Source: Nitrosophilus kaiyonis
GTDB taxonomy: Bacteria > Campylobacterota > Campylobacteria > Campylobacterales > Nitratiruptoraceae
Direction of reading: 5' to 3'
Length of the DNA: 64,000 nt
Assembly (NCBI RefSeq): GCF_027943725.1
Contig: NZ_AP025696.1
Coordinates: 1,217,501 to 1,281,500 of the forward strand
A program made the translations under genes and the position numbers. Below, in pieces: positions 35,065 through 46,055 of the stretch (within the stretch, counting starts at the first letter, position 1; each line of letters begins with the position of its first letter). Under the pieces are notes generated by a model. The model saw only the letters and a list, made by a program, of their open reading frames with translations. It had not been told where the DNA came from and did no database searches.

Positions 35065-36207
35065 ATGGAGATTAAAAGAATCTATAGCAATATTGATGTA
35101 AATAAAATAATGAAAAAGTTAAATGTTGATAAGCCTGGAATAAAGATAATGTCAAAAAAGGCAAAAATATATCTTTTTTATATAAAAAATATGCATATAG
35201 GAGCTGCAAATATTTTAAAACAGGACGCTTTAAGTATTGGAGCAGATTTAGCCTTGCCAAATGGTGTAATTACTTGTAAATTTGATAGGTGTGATGCATT
35301 GCTGATTGGAACAAAAAAGCATATAGAGATTTTAAGCCGTAAAGAGTTAGCTCAACCGTATGGTTTAAAAAATCTTGCAAAAGAGTTAAAAAGTTATTTA
35401 AATGAAAATAGATTTGATTTAAAAATCATGGGTGTTATAAATGCAAATGATGATAGTTTTTATCCAAATAGTAGATTTAAAGGCTCTCTTGCTATTAAGA
35501 TGATAGAAAAAATGATAGAAGATGGAGCAGATATTATCGATATTGGCGGAGTTTCAAGTAGACCTGGAAGCGAGCCTGTAGATACTGAAGAGGAACTAAG
35601 TAGGGTAAAACCGATTATAAAAGAGATTTACAAAAATAGACTTTTTGAAAAAGCAGAATTTAGTATCGATAGTTTTAGACCAGAGGTTATAGAATTTGCA
35701 TTAAATCATGGATTTAAAATAGCAAATGATATTACAGGATTAAGAGATGATGATGTTGCAAGAGTTGTATCAAAAATGGATGCAAAAATTGTTATAATGC
35801 ATATGAAAGGTAATCCAAAAACTATGCAGATAGATCCAGAATATGAAGATGTAACTATTGAAGTTAGCAGATTTTTTGATTTTCAGATTAAAAAAGCTAT
35901 CGATTTTGGTATAAAAAAACATAATATTATTATAGATCCTGGTATTGGATTTGGCAAAAATTTAGATCATAATATTGAGCTTTTGCAAAATTTAGAAGAG
36001 TTTAAAAAATTTGGTTGCGAAATATTGGTAGGGGCTAGTAGAAAATCGATGATAGATAAGATTTTCCCATCGTCTGTTGAAAAAAGATTGCCTGGAACTT
36101 TGGCGTTGCATTTGAAAGCTTTTGAAAATGGTGCTAATATAATAAGATGTCATGATGTTTATGAGCATAAACAGGCTTTTGAAGTTTTTAAAGAGTTGAT
36201 TGATTAA
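35065..36207 (+). CDS. folP: Dihydropteroate synthase with N-terminal extension
   Basis: Joins p-aminobenzoate to dihydropterin pyrophosphate in folate synthesis. 380 residues; the TIM-barrel DHPS occupies about 115-380 with LKIMGVINANDDSFYPNSRF, DGADIIDIGGVSSRPGSEPV, IANDITGL, IMHMKGNPKTMQ, IIIDPGIGFGKNLDHN and VGASRKSMI. The first 110 residues are an extra domain seen in Campylobacterota FolP, function unknown. ATG 35065 with AAGAAGG is preferred over an in-frame ATG at 35044 inside holB. Confidence 0.93.
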   Translation: MEIKRIYSNIDVNKIMKKLNVDKPGIKIMSKKAKIYLFYIKNMHIGAANILKQDALSIGADLALPNGVITCKFDRCDALLIGTKKHIEILSRKELAQPYGLKNLAKELKSYLNENRFDLKIMGVINANDDSFYPNSRFKGSLAIKMIEKMIEDGADIIDIGGVSSRPGSEPVDTEEELSRVKPIIKEIYKNRLFEKAEFSIDSFRPEVIEFALNHGFKIANDITGLRDDDVARVVSKMDAKIVIMHMKGNPKTMQIDPEYEDVTIEVSRFFDFQIKKAIDFGIKKHNIIIDPGIGFGKNLDHNIELLQNLEEFKKFGCEILVGASRKSMIDKIFPSSVEKRLPGTLALHLKAFENGANIIRCHDVYEHKQAFEVFKELID

Positions 36208-36217
36208 GGACTTTGAA

Positions 36218-37375
36218 ATGAAAAAAGTAGTGATAAATAAAAAGGCTTCAAATTCTTTAAAAGAGTTTTTCCCATGGGTATATAAAAGTGATATAAAAAG
36301 TTATGAAGATGTTAAAAAAGGCGAAATCGTAAGAGTAGAGGATGAAGAGGGAAGATTTTTAGCTGTAGGATATATCAATTTAGATAGCATAATATCTTTA
36401 AGAGTATTAAGTTTTAATGATGAAAAAATTGACAAAAGTTTTTTTGTAAAAAGAATAGAAAAAGCATTAGATGATAGAATAGATATAAATTCTAATGCAT
36501 TTAGGATAATCCATTCAGAAGCTGATGAGATTCCTGGATTGATAGTTGATAAATTTGATGAATATCTATCTGTTATGTTTAATAGTGCAGGTATTATAAG
36601 TTTAAAAGATGATATTTTAAGAGCAATTGAAGAGGTTTTAAATCCCAAAGGAGTTTTTGTAAGTGCAGATTTTAACTCTTTAAAAAAGGAAAAAGTTGAT
36701 TTTAAAGAGATAAAAATTGGAGAGATTCCTAAGTTTGTAGAAATTGAAGAAAATGGTGTTAAGTTTTTAATAGATATAGAAAATGGACAAAAAACAGGAT
36801 TTTATTTAGACCAAAGAAGAAATAGAAATATTTTGTCAAAATATATGAAACAAAAAGATAGAGTATTGGATCTTTTTTGTAACAGTGGTGGTTTTGGATT
36901 ATATGGTGCAAAACAAAAAAATGCTCAAGTAAAGCTTGTTGATATATCAGAGAATGCTTTAAATTTAGCAAAAGAAAATTTTAAAATAAATGGTGTAGAA
37001 GGTGATTTTATAGAGGCGAATGTTTTTGACTATCTAAGAGAATTAAGAGCTAAAAAGGAAAAATTTGATATGGTTATAATTGATCCTCCATCTTTTGCAA
37101 AAAAGAAAAATCAAAGAATTGGAGCATTAAGAGGATTTAAAGATTTAATTGTAAATGGTATGAAATTGGTTGAAGATGGCGGATATATGGCGATATTTTC
37201 ATGTTCATATTATATTGATTTAAAAGATTTAAAAGAGCTTTTGAAAAAGGCTTCAAAAGATAATAAAAAAAGAGTTAAAATTATAGAGCATCTATATCAA
37301 GATATAGACCATCCATACATTTTAAATAATCCTTTCTCTTTATATCTAAAAGGTCTTTTGGTTAAAATTGCCTAA
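36218..37375 (+). CDS. rlmI: 23S rRNA (cytosine-5)-methyltransferase RlmI-like
   Basis: 385 residues: N-terminal PUA domain (about 1-75, FFPWVYKSDIKSYEDVKKGE), an EEHEE-like domain, then a Rossmann methyltransferase with QKTGFYLDQRRNR, VLDLFCNSGGFGLYGAKQ (motif I) and FDMVIIDPPSFAKKK (motif IV DPPSF), and SCSYYID (catalytic cysteine region). RlmI modifies C1962 of 23S rRNA. ATG 36218 has AAGGA 7 bp upstream; the frame's earlier TTG is within folP. The last 30 bp overlap, tail to tail, the DUF2238 gene. Confidence 0.85.
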   Translation: MKKVVINKKASNSLKEFFPWVYKSDIKSYEDVKKGEIVRVEDEEGRFLAVGYINLDSIISLRVLSFNDEKIDKSFFVKRIEKALDDRIDINSNAFRIIHSEADEIPGLIVDKFDEYLSVMFNSAGIISLKDDILRAIEEVLNPKGVFVSADFNSLKKEKVDFKEIKIGEIPKFVEIEENGVKFLIDIENGQKTGFYLDQRRNRNILSKYMKQKDRVLDLFCNSGGFGLYGAKQKNAQVKLVDISENALNLAKENFKINGVEGDFIEANVFDYLRELRAKKEKFDMVIIDPPSFAKKKNQRIGALRGFKDLIVNGMKLVEDGGYMAIFSCSYYIDLKDLKELLKKASKDNKKRVKIIEHLYQDIDHPYILNNPFSLYLKGLLVKIA

Positions 37376-37927
37376 AAATTTATAAATCAAAAGGCTAAGA
37401 AATGCTCCAATCATAGCTGATGCCATATCTTTTTGACTATCCCAAACATCGCCTTGAGTTATGAGACAAAATCCTTTTTGGCCTGAATGGGAAATATCAA
37501 CTACTATCCATTCAGCTATCTCGTAAGCTGCAGAAATTGAAGCTATATATAAAAAGGCAATCAATAAAGATAGATTTTTACTATATTTTTGATGATAATA
37601 TATCTCAAAAAAGGATGGAAAAACCAAAAGCCCAAATAAAAAATGGACTATCCTATCATAATAGTTTCTTTTTTCACCAAAAATCTCAAATGTAAAATAG
37701 GGAACATCATTATATGTAAAATGTGCTCCTATAATATGAAATATTGCAAAAAGAAAAAGAAGGAAAAATGCTATATTTGAAAAGTTATATTTCATATCAA
37801 GATATAAAACAGTTGGAAACATAAAAAAAATTAGTAAATTTTCTGCAAACCATATTACTCTATCGTAAGGAGATATTGCAAAAAATATCCAAATTATGAT
37901 AAAAATAAGTATTAAAATTTTTTTCAT
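37346..37927 (-). CDS. DUF2238 (YjdF-like) inner-membrane protein
   Basis: 193 residues with about six hydrophobic segments. Conserved pattern YNDVPYFTFEIFGEKRNYYDRIVHF.., the DRxxHF element, AYEIAEWIVVD and GDVWDSQKDM are typical of DUF2238/YjdF proteins. Function unknown. Its 3' end lies inside rlmI (30 bp convergent overlap). Confidence 0.75.
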   Translation of the reverse strand: MKKILILIFIIIWIFFAISPYDRVIWFAENLLIFFMFPTVLYLDMKYNFSNIAFFLLFLFAIFHIIGAHFTYNDVPYFTFEIFGEKRNYYDRIVHFLFGLLVFPSFFEIYYHQKYSKNLSLLIAFLYIASISAAYEIAEWIVVDISHSGQKGFCLITQGDVWDSQKDMASAMIGAFLSLLIYKFLGNFNQKTF

Positions 37928-37980
37928 TTTTTACCTAAAGATAAAATTTTTAGATATTTTACATAAAAAAGGATAAAAAT

Positions 37981-38970
37981 TTGCATCAAAATATTAAGTT
38001 TTTAAAAAATCCAAAATTAAAGACAATAAAAAAAGATTTTGTAGGTGTTCCATATAAAAAAGGCAGATTTGTAGGAGAATTTAACTCAAGAGAAAAAAAA
38101 ATCGCATCAAAAACAAAAAATGTTATATCTTTTATCAAAAAATTTATAAAAAAAGAGATTGAAATTGAAAAAACTCCTCTGCCAATTATAAAAGATAGAA
38201 GTTTTTTAAATGAAAAAAGAGATTTTTTAATATGGTTAGGTCATGCATCATTTTTAATTCAGTGTAATGGAAAAAAATTTTTAACTGATCCCTGTTTTAG
38301 ATCTATGCCTATTAAAAAAAGAGTAACACCTGCACCTTTTCATATAAGAGAACTAGGAACAATTGATTATCTTCTTGTATCTCATGGACATCATGATCAT
38401 TTAGATCTAAAAACTATAAAATATGCAAAAAATCAGATCAAAAATGCTCTTTTGCCGCTTAAAATGGGCAGACTTATAAAAAGAGCAAATTCGCATATAA
38501 ATTATCAAGAAGCTGGTTGGTATCAAAAATATGATATCAAAGAAAAAGATATAGAGATTTTCTTTTTGCCAGCTCACCATTGGCATAGAAGAAACTTTTT
38601 TGATTATAATAGAATTCTTTGGGGTAGTTTTTTAATAAAATGTAAAAATAAAACCATATTTTTTGCAGGAGACACTGGCTATAATGTCCATTTTAAAGAG
38701 ATAAAAAAGATTTTTAAAAATATTGATATTGCGATAATTCCAATAAATCCTCCATATATTATAACTGGCTCACATATGACTCATAGTGAAACAATTACAG
38801 CTATCAAAGAACTTTCTCCAAAATATATCATACCTATGCATTATGGTGCTTTTAATCTTACAAAAGAGTCAACTTCGCAGCTTCTTTCATGGTTTAAAAA
38901 TCTTGAAAATAATGAAAGTATAAATGCAAAACTTTTGATACCACAAATTGGAGAGAAAGTTATAATATAA
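37981..38970 (+). CDS. Metallo-beta-lactamase-fold hydrolase, NAPE-PLD/UlaG-like (copy 2)
   Basis: 329 residues. WLGHASFLIQCNGKKFLTDP, the metal motif VSHGHHDHLD, PAHHWHRRNFFDYNRILWGS, FAGDTGYNVHFKE and IPMHYGAFNLT follow the same order as copy 1 at 20385-21353 (PSYHWRRRG, LWGSFLI, FAGDSGYN, IPVHYG). Binuclear-metal hydrolase, substrate unknown. Start is TTG at 37981 with AAGGA 7 bp upstream. No signal peptide. Confidence 0.75.
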   Translation: MHQNIKFLKNPKLKTIKKDFVGVPYKKGRFVGEFNSREKKIASKTKNVISFIKKFIKKEIEIEKTPLPIIKDRSFLNEKRDFLIWLGHASFLIQCNGKKFLTDPCFRSMPIKKRVTPAPFHIRELGTIDYLLVSHGHHDHLDLKTIKYAKNQIKNALLPLKMGRLIKRANSHINYQEAGWYQKYDIKEKDIEIFFLPAHHWHRRNFFDYNRILWGSFLIKCKNKTIFFAGDTGYNVHFKEIKKIFKNIDIAIIPINPPYIITGSHMTHSETITAIKELSPKYIIPMHYGAFNLTKESTSQLLSWFKNLENNESINAKLLIPQIGEKVII

Positions 38971-39056
38971 AAACTTAGTACTCTTTTAAAATTTATTAAA
39001 TATTTTTATAGTTATAATATAAAAAAATATTAAAAATTATAATAAAGAAAAATAAA

Positions 39057-39920
39057 ATGTATAAGATTTTTTTATTTTTTATCTTATTTTTTTCATCTTT
39101 ATATGCTGAATATAGTGAAACTCCTATAACACCTATAACAGAATCAAAATATAATCTTCAAAAGCAAGAACTTGGAAAAATACTTTTTTTTGATCCAAAT
39201 CTATCAAAAGATAAACTAGTCTCATGTGCAACTTGTCATAAAAAGGAGTTTGGTGGTTCAAATGGGAAAGCTAAAGGTATAGGTGTTTTTGGAAAAGTCA
39301 CAAAATATAATGTTCCTTCTATTTATAATCTTTCATATCAATATGTTTATGGTTGGGAAAATAGAAAATACTCCATCAAAAAAAAGATTGAAGAGGTTAT
39401 GAGAGATAAAAATATTATGGATGCAGATTTTGATGAAATCATAAAATATATAAAGAGTAACAGATATTTAAAGAGAAAATTTTTAACAATTTATTCTAAA
39501 ATTGATAAAAAAAATATAATAGATGCTTTATATAATTATGTTATATCACTAACAACTCCAAACTCAAAATTTGATCTTTATTTAATAGGAAAAGAAAAAC
39601 TTACTAAAAATGAGGCTGAGGGTTATGAACTTTTTAAAAGATTTGGCTGTATTGCATGTCACAATGGTAAATCTGTAGGTGGTCATATGTATTATCAATA
39701 TGGCTATTTTTTAAAAAGCAAGAATAAAAAATTTATTAAATGTCCTTCGCTTAGAAATGTTGAATTGACTTCTCCATATTTTCATGATGGCAAACTTAAA
39801 ACATTAAAAGAAGCTGTAAAATGGATGGCTAAAATACAACTTGGAAGAGAGATAACAGATAATCAAGCAAAATTAATAGTTGATTTTTTAAAAACACTTA
39901 CAGGAAAACTTAATGATTAA
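39057..39920 (+). CDS. Di-haem cytochrome c peroxidase-like protein
   Basis: 287 residues, signal peptide MYKIFLFFILFFSSLYA. Two haem motifs: CATCH (57-61) and CIACH (198-202). The first, high-potential-region context LGKILFFDPNLSKDKLVSCATCH and the C-terminal PSLRNVELTSPYFHDGKLKTLKEAV are classic for the bacterial CcpA/MauG family. Shorter than typical CCP (about 320). Reduces peroxide in the periplasm using cytochrome c. Overlaps the next GGDEF-EAL gene by 8 bp. Confidence 0.88.
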   Translation: MYKIFLFFILFFSSLYAEYSETPITPITESKYNLQKQELGKILFFDPNLSKDKLVSCATCHKKEFGGSNGKAKGIGVFGKVTKYNVPSIYNLSYQYVYGWENRKYSIKKKIEEVMRDKNIMDADFDEIIKYIKSNRYLKRKFLTIYSKIDKKNIIDALYNYVISLTTPNSKFDLYLIGKEKLTKNEAEGYELFKRFGCIACHNGKSVGGHMYYQYGYFLKSKNKKFIKCPSLRNVELTSPYFHDGKLKTLKEAVKWMAKIQLGREITDNQAKLIVDFLKTLTGKLND

Positions 39921-41949
39921 GATTATCAAGTTTTTTGTTGCTTTGATATTTTTTATCTTTTTTGCTATATATGTGGGTAAAGTATTTCAATATGAAAAAT
40001 CTTTAAAAATTTATAGTTTTGAAAATAGAATTGATAATCTTTTAATAAAAAACCATTTAATACTTGATGAGATAAAAAATATTGTAGGAAATTCATTTGT
40101 AAATTATGATAGTCTTGTTGAGAAATTAAAAAAGTTTGAAAACAATATAGATATTATAAAAAACAATAATTTAAAAGAAAAGATTTATATCGATAAATAT
40201 TTAAAAAATATAACAGCAAATTTTAAAAGTGAAAAAATAATTATTGAAAAAATTGTTCAAATTTCTGCAATTTTAAAAAGCTCATATCTTTATCTCCCTT
40301 ATCTTCAAAAAGAGATTATTTTATCTGATATAAAAAATAAAAAAATTTTAGATGCAATACAAGAAATCATTGAGATTTTAACATATAGACTTTACTTAAG
40401 AGATGAAGTATCAAAAAATAGTTTTAAAAAATATATAAATATTTTAAAAAGCAAATCAAACTATACACATATCAAGAATTTTATTGCTCATTCAGAACTT
40501 GTTTATAGTATGATAGAAAAACTCTACCCTCAATTAAATAGGTTTAAAAAAATCAATAATTTAATTAAACAAAATATTGTTTTTATTAAATCAAACATAA
40601 AAGATTATGAGAAAAAGACGAAGAAAGAAAATATTTTTATAGAAGGTTTTTTACATATTACAATGTTTGTTTTTGCTGTTTTGATTTTTTATTATATTTA
40701 TAAAGAGCAAAAGGCTGAAGATGAATTAAAAAAGATGGCAGAAATTGACTTTTTAACAAATCTTCCAAATAGATATATGCTTCTAAAAGAGATGAAAAAG
40801 AGAAAAACAGAAAATAAAAGATACTTTATTGTTAGATTTGACCTTGATAACTTTTCTTATATTAATGAAAATTTTGGAACTGCATTTGGTGATGAGATTT
40901 TAAAATATTTTGCTTCTATTTTAAATAAACATTGCAGAAATAAAGTTTTTAGAGTAACATCTGATGAGTTTGTTGCACTTTGTGATAGTTTAGATAAAAA
41001 TGATATTTTACAATTTTTTGAAAGATTAAGATTTGATGTGAAAAGCCATTCAAAATATTATATAACATTTAGTGCAGGAGCATACAAAGTTGATGAAAAT
41101 TGCGATATTAATAAGCTTGTTTTTTATCTTCAATCAGCAATTTTTAGTGCAAAAAAAAGAGGAGGGGATAATATAGTTTTTTATAATAGAAAAGATCCAT
41201 TTATTAAAGAATATGAAAAGATTTCTAAAGCTGGAACTAATATTAGAAAAGAGATAGAAGAGGCTATTAAAAATGATAAATTTATTCTTAATTTTCAGCC
41301 AATACTGAATATAAAAACTAAAAAAATTGAAAAATTTGAAGTTTTACTTAGAATGCAAAAAGATGGAAAAACTATTTTTCCAAATGATTTTATCACTATG
41401 GCAGAACAGTTTAATTTAATTGGTAAAATTACAAGGATTGTAATAGATAAAAGTTTTAGTTTATCTCATAAAAAAGAAATAAATCTTTCAATAAATCTAT
41501 CTGCATTGGATCTTTTAGATGAAAAATTAATCAACTTTATTAAAAAGAGTAAAGAAAAATTTAAAATTGATCCACAATCTATAACATTTGAAATAACAGA
41601 AACTGCAGTAATAAATGAATTTTCTAAAGGTATAAGTTTTTTAGAGGAGTTAAAAGATGAAGGATTTAAAATAGCTATTGATGATTTTGGAGTAGGATAT
41701 AGTTCATTAAGATATTTAAATGATATACCAGCTGATTATATTAAAATAGATGGTTCTTTTATTAAAAATATTCATCTTAATAAAAAAGATGCTGAATTTG
41801 TAAGAATAATAAATAAAATTATAAAAAATAGTGGTAAACTATCTATTGCAGAATACGTAGAAAATGAGAAAATTTTAAAAATCTTAGAAGATATTGATAT
41901 TGATTATGCACAAGGCTACTATATAGGTAAACCCTCTTTTATTTTGTGA
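39913..41949 (+). CDS. Membrane GGDEF-EAL protein with degenerate GGDEF
   Basis: 678 residues: membrane segment 5-22, a long helical periplasmic region (about 25-235), second membrane segment (about 237-256), then GGDEF-like and EAL domains. The GGDEF site reads VTSDEF, so the first two glycines are lost and cyclase activity is unlikely. The EAL domain keeps EVLLRM in place of EALLRW, ITFEITETAV, IDDFGVGYSSLRYL and YIKIDGSFIKNI, so it may be an active c-di-GMP phosphodiesterase or a binding module. Translation is coupled to the cytochrome peroxidase (8-bp overlap). No clear sensor fold in the periplasmic part. Confidence 0.85.
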   Translation: MIKIIKFFVALIFFIFFAIYVGKVFQYEKSLKIYSFENRIDNLLIKNHLILDEIKNIVGNSFVNYDSLVEKLKKFENNIDIIKNNNLKEKIYIDKYLKNITANFKSEKIIIEKIVQISAILKSSYLYLPYLQKEIILSDIKNKKILDAIQEIIEILTYRLYLRDEVSKNSFKKYINILKSKSNYTHIKNFIAHSELVYSMIEKLYPQLNRFKKINNLIKQNIVFIKSNIKDYEKKTKKENIFIEGFLHITMFVFAVLIFYYIYKEQKAEDELKKMAEIDFLTNLPNRYMLLKEMKKRKTENKRYFIVRFDLDNFSYINENFGTAFGDEILKYFASILNKHCRNKVFRVTSDEFVALCDSLDKNDILQFFERLRFDVKSHSKYYITFSAGAYKVDENCDINKLVFYLQSAIFSAKKRGGDNIVFYNRKDPFIKEYEKISKAGTNIRKEIEEAIKNDKFILNFQPILNIKTKKIEKFEVLLRMQKDGKTIFPNDFITMAEQFNLIGKITRIVIDKSFSLSHKKEINLSINLSALDLLDEKLINFIKKSKEKFKIDPQSITFEITETAVINEFSKGISFLEELKDEGFKIAIDDFGVGYSSLRYLNDIPADYIKIDGSFIKNIHLNKKDAEFVRIINKIIKNSGKLSIAEYVENEKILKILEDIDIDYAQGYYIGKPSFIL

Positions 41950-41969
41950 TTTTTTAAAACTTTTGCTGA

Positions 41970-41975
41970 TATAAT
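41970..41975 (+). promoter_or_regulatory. Likely -10 element of ligA
   Basis: TATAAT, 36 bp before the ligA ATG and 21 bp past the stop of the preceding gene; -35 region weak. Suggests a separate promoter for ligA and the genes downstream. Confidence 0.45.
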
Positions 41976-41977
41976 AA

Positions 41978-43984
<2,007 letters not shown>

Positions 43985-43985
43985 A

Positions 43986-46055
43986 ATGGAAAATGTGATA
44001 TGTAGAAATTTTGAATATGAAGATATATTTTTTCATGGACCAGTTATAGTATTTAAAATATATATTAAAAATTTAAATAATATAAAAATTGATTATATTT
44101 CTTCAAATGTATATGAGCAATTAGGTTATACTCAAAAAGAGATTATGTCAGATGATTTTGATTTAAAAAAAATTATTCCTTTAGATTATGAAATATTTCT
44201 TGAAAGAATAAAAAACTCCATAAAAGATAAAGATTTAAAATATATGAATTTAAATCATACGTACAAAGTGATGAAAAAAAGTGGTGAAAAATGTTATATG
44301 AAAGCATATACAAAAATAATAAGAGATGAGGATAAAAAGCCGTTATATTTTAAAGGATATTTGATAAATGTTCATGATGAAATTATAACAAGAAAAAAGT
44401 TGGAAAATGTTATAAATGGTGCAAAACTTGGATATTGGATTTGGGATTTGCGAACAAATTTTCATCAAGTAAATGACAACTGGCTTGAAATATTGGGATT
44501 AAAAAGAGAGGATTTAAAAAATAGTATTGAAGATTGGTCAAGTAGAGTACATCCAGATGATATAAATAGAGTTTTAAAAGAGGTAGAAGAACATATAAAA
44601 TATAAAAAACCATATAAAACAGAATTTAGAATGAAACATAAAAATGGTTCATGGATTTGGATAGAATCAATTGGAGGTGTTGTAGAATACTCTTTGAAAG
44701 ATCAAAAACCAGTTTTGATGTGTGGAACACATCAAGATATTACACAAAGAAAATTAAATGAAAAAGAAATTTCTTATTTAGCATTCCATGACCAATTAAC
44801 AAAACTTCCAAATAGAGCCCTTTTATATGATAGAATAAATCATGCTCTTTTGCATAGTAAAAGATTTCATAAAAAAAATGCACTTATATTTATAGATTTG
44901 GATAATTTTAAATATATAAATGACTCTTTTGGACATGAAATAGGGGATAAAGTATTGAAAAAAATATCAAGAAGATTAAAAAAATCTGTAAGAGAAATAG
45001 ATACTGTTTCTCGTTTAGGTGGAGATGAGTTTGTTATTCTTTTAGAAGATTTGGAAAATGAAAATGCTGCAGATTATGCATATCTTTTAGCAAATAAGAT
45101 TTTAGAAAAAATAAAAAAACCTATAAATATTGATAATTTTAAATATTATATTACTGCAAGCTTAGGTATAACAATTTTTCCAGAAGAAAATGAAAATTTA
45201 ACTGTTAATAAAATTGTTAAACATGCTGATAATGCAATGTATTATGCTAAAAGCTTGGGAAAAAATAGCATTAAATTTTTCAATAAAGATATAAATGAAA
45301 AAAATAGTAAAAAAATTAAAATTCAACTTCATATGAAAGATGCATTAAAAAAAGGAAAATTTGATGTATTTTATCAACCTATTATAGATTTAAAATATGA
45401 AAAAACAGTTGGATTAGAAGCTTTATTGAGATGGAAAGATGATAATATTGAATTTAAACCTTCTGAATTTATTCCTGTTGCAGAAGAAAATTCGCTAATT
45501 ATTGATATTAGTGATTATGTTATAAAATGGGTATGTAAAGATATAGAAAATAGAAAAATTTTTGAATTAATGCCTGATTTGAAATATTTTTCTATTAATT
45601 TAAGTGTTAAACTATTTAATATTAATGGTTTTGAGAAGAAGATTAAATCGATAATTGATAAATATTGTATCGATCCTTCTCTTTTAAATTTTGAATTAAC
45701 TGAAAATGTATTAATTCAAAATTTCAATGAGAGTATAGAAAAAATTAATGATTTAAAAAAGTTAGGCATACAATTTTCCATTGATGATTTTGGCACTGGT
45801 TATTCTTCATTGAAATATTTGAAAAAATTGCCTGTAGATATCATAAAAATTGATAAAAGTTTTATAAAAGATATAGATAAAAATTTTGATAATAGAAAAA
45901 TTGTAGAATCAATTATTGATATTGCTAACCATTTTGAATTGAAAACTGTTGCAGAGGGAGTTGAGAGGGAAATTGAGAAAGATATTTTAAAAGAGTTAGG
46001 TTGTGATTTTGCTCAGGGATTTTATTTTAGTAAACCAAAAAGATTGAAGTTATGA
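43986..46055 (+). CDS. PAS-PAS-GGDEF-EAL c-di-GMP signalling protein
   Basis: 689 residues, no membrane segment. Two PAS domains (about 15-130 and 140-255; the second with GYWIWDLRT and the PAC-like FRMKHKNGSWIWIESIGG), then GGDEF (RLGGDEF, 343-349) preceded by the inhibitory-site motif REID five residues upstream, and an EAL domain with VGLEALLRWKDD, FELTENVLIQ, IDDFGTGYSSLKYL and DIIKIDKSFIKDI. Both catalytic centres look intact, so it may make and break c-di-GMP in response to a PAS signal. Starts two bp after ligA and overlaps the antiporter gene by 4 bp. Confidence 0.9.
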   Translation: MENVICRNFEYEDIFFHGPVIVFKIYIKNLNNIKIDYISSNVYEQLGYTQKEIMSDDFDLKKIIPLDYEIFLERIKNSIKDKDLKYMNLNHTYKVMKKSGEKCYMKAYTKIIRDEDKKPLYFKGYLINVHDEIITRKKLENVINGAKLGYWIWDLRTNFHQVNDNWLEILGLKREDLKNSIEDWSSRVHPDDINRVLKEVEEHIKYKKPYKTEFRMKHKNGSWIWIESIGGVVEYSLKDQKPVLMCGTHQDITQRKLNEKEISYLAFHDQLTKLPNRALLYDRINHALLHSKRFHKKNALIFIDLDNFKYINDSFGHEIGDKVLKKISRRLKKSVREIDTVSRLGGDEFVILLEDLENENAADYAYLLANKILEKIKKPINIDNFKYYITASLGITIFPEENENLTVNKIVKHADNAMYYAKSLGKNSIKFFNKDINEKNSKKIKIQLHMKDALKKGKFDVFYQPIIDLKYEKTVGLEALLRWKDDNIEFKPSEFIPVAEENSLIIDISDYVIKWVCKDIENRKIFELMPDLKYFSINLSVKLFNINGFEKKIKSIIDKYCIDPSLLNFELTENVLIQNFNESIEKINDLKKLGIQFSIDDFGTGYSSLKYLKKLPVDIIKIDKSFIKDIDKNFDNRKIVESIIDIANHFELKTVAEGVEREIEKDILKELGCDFAQGFYFSKPKRLKL

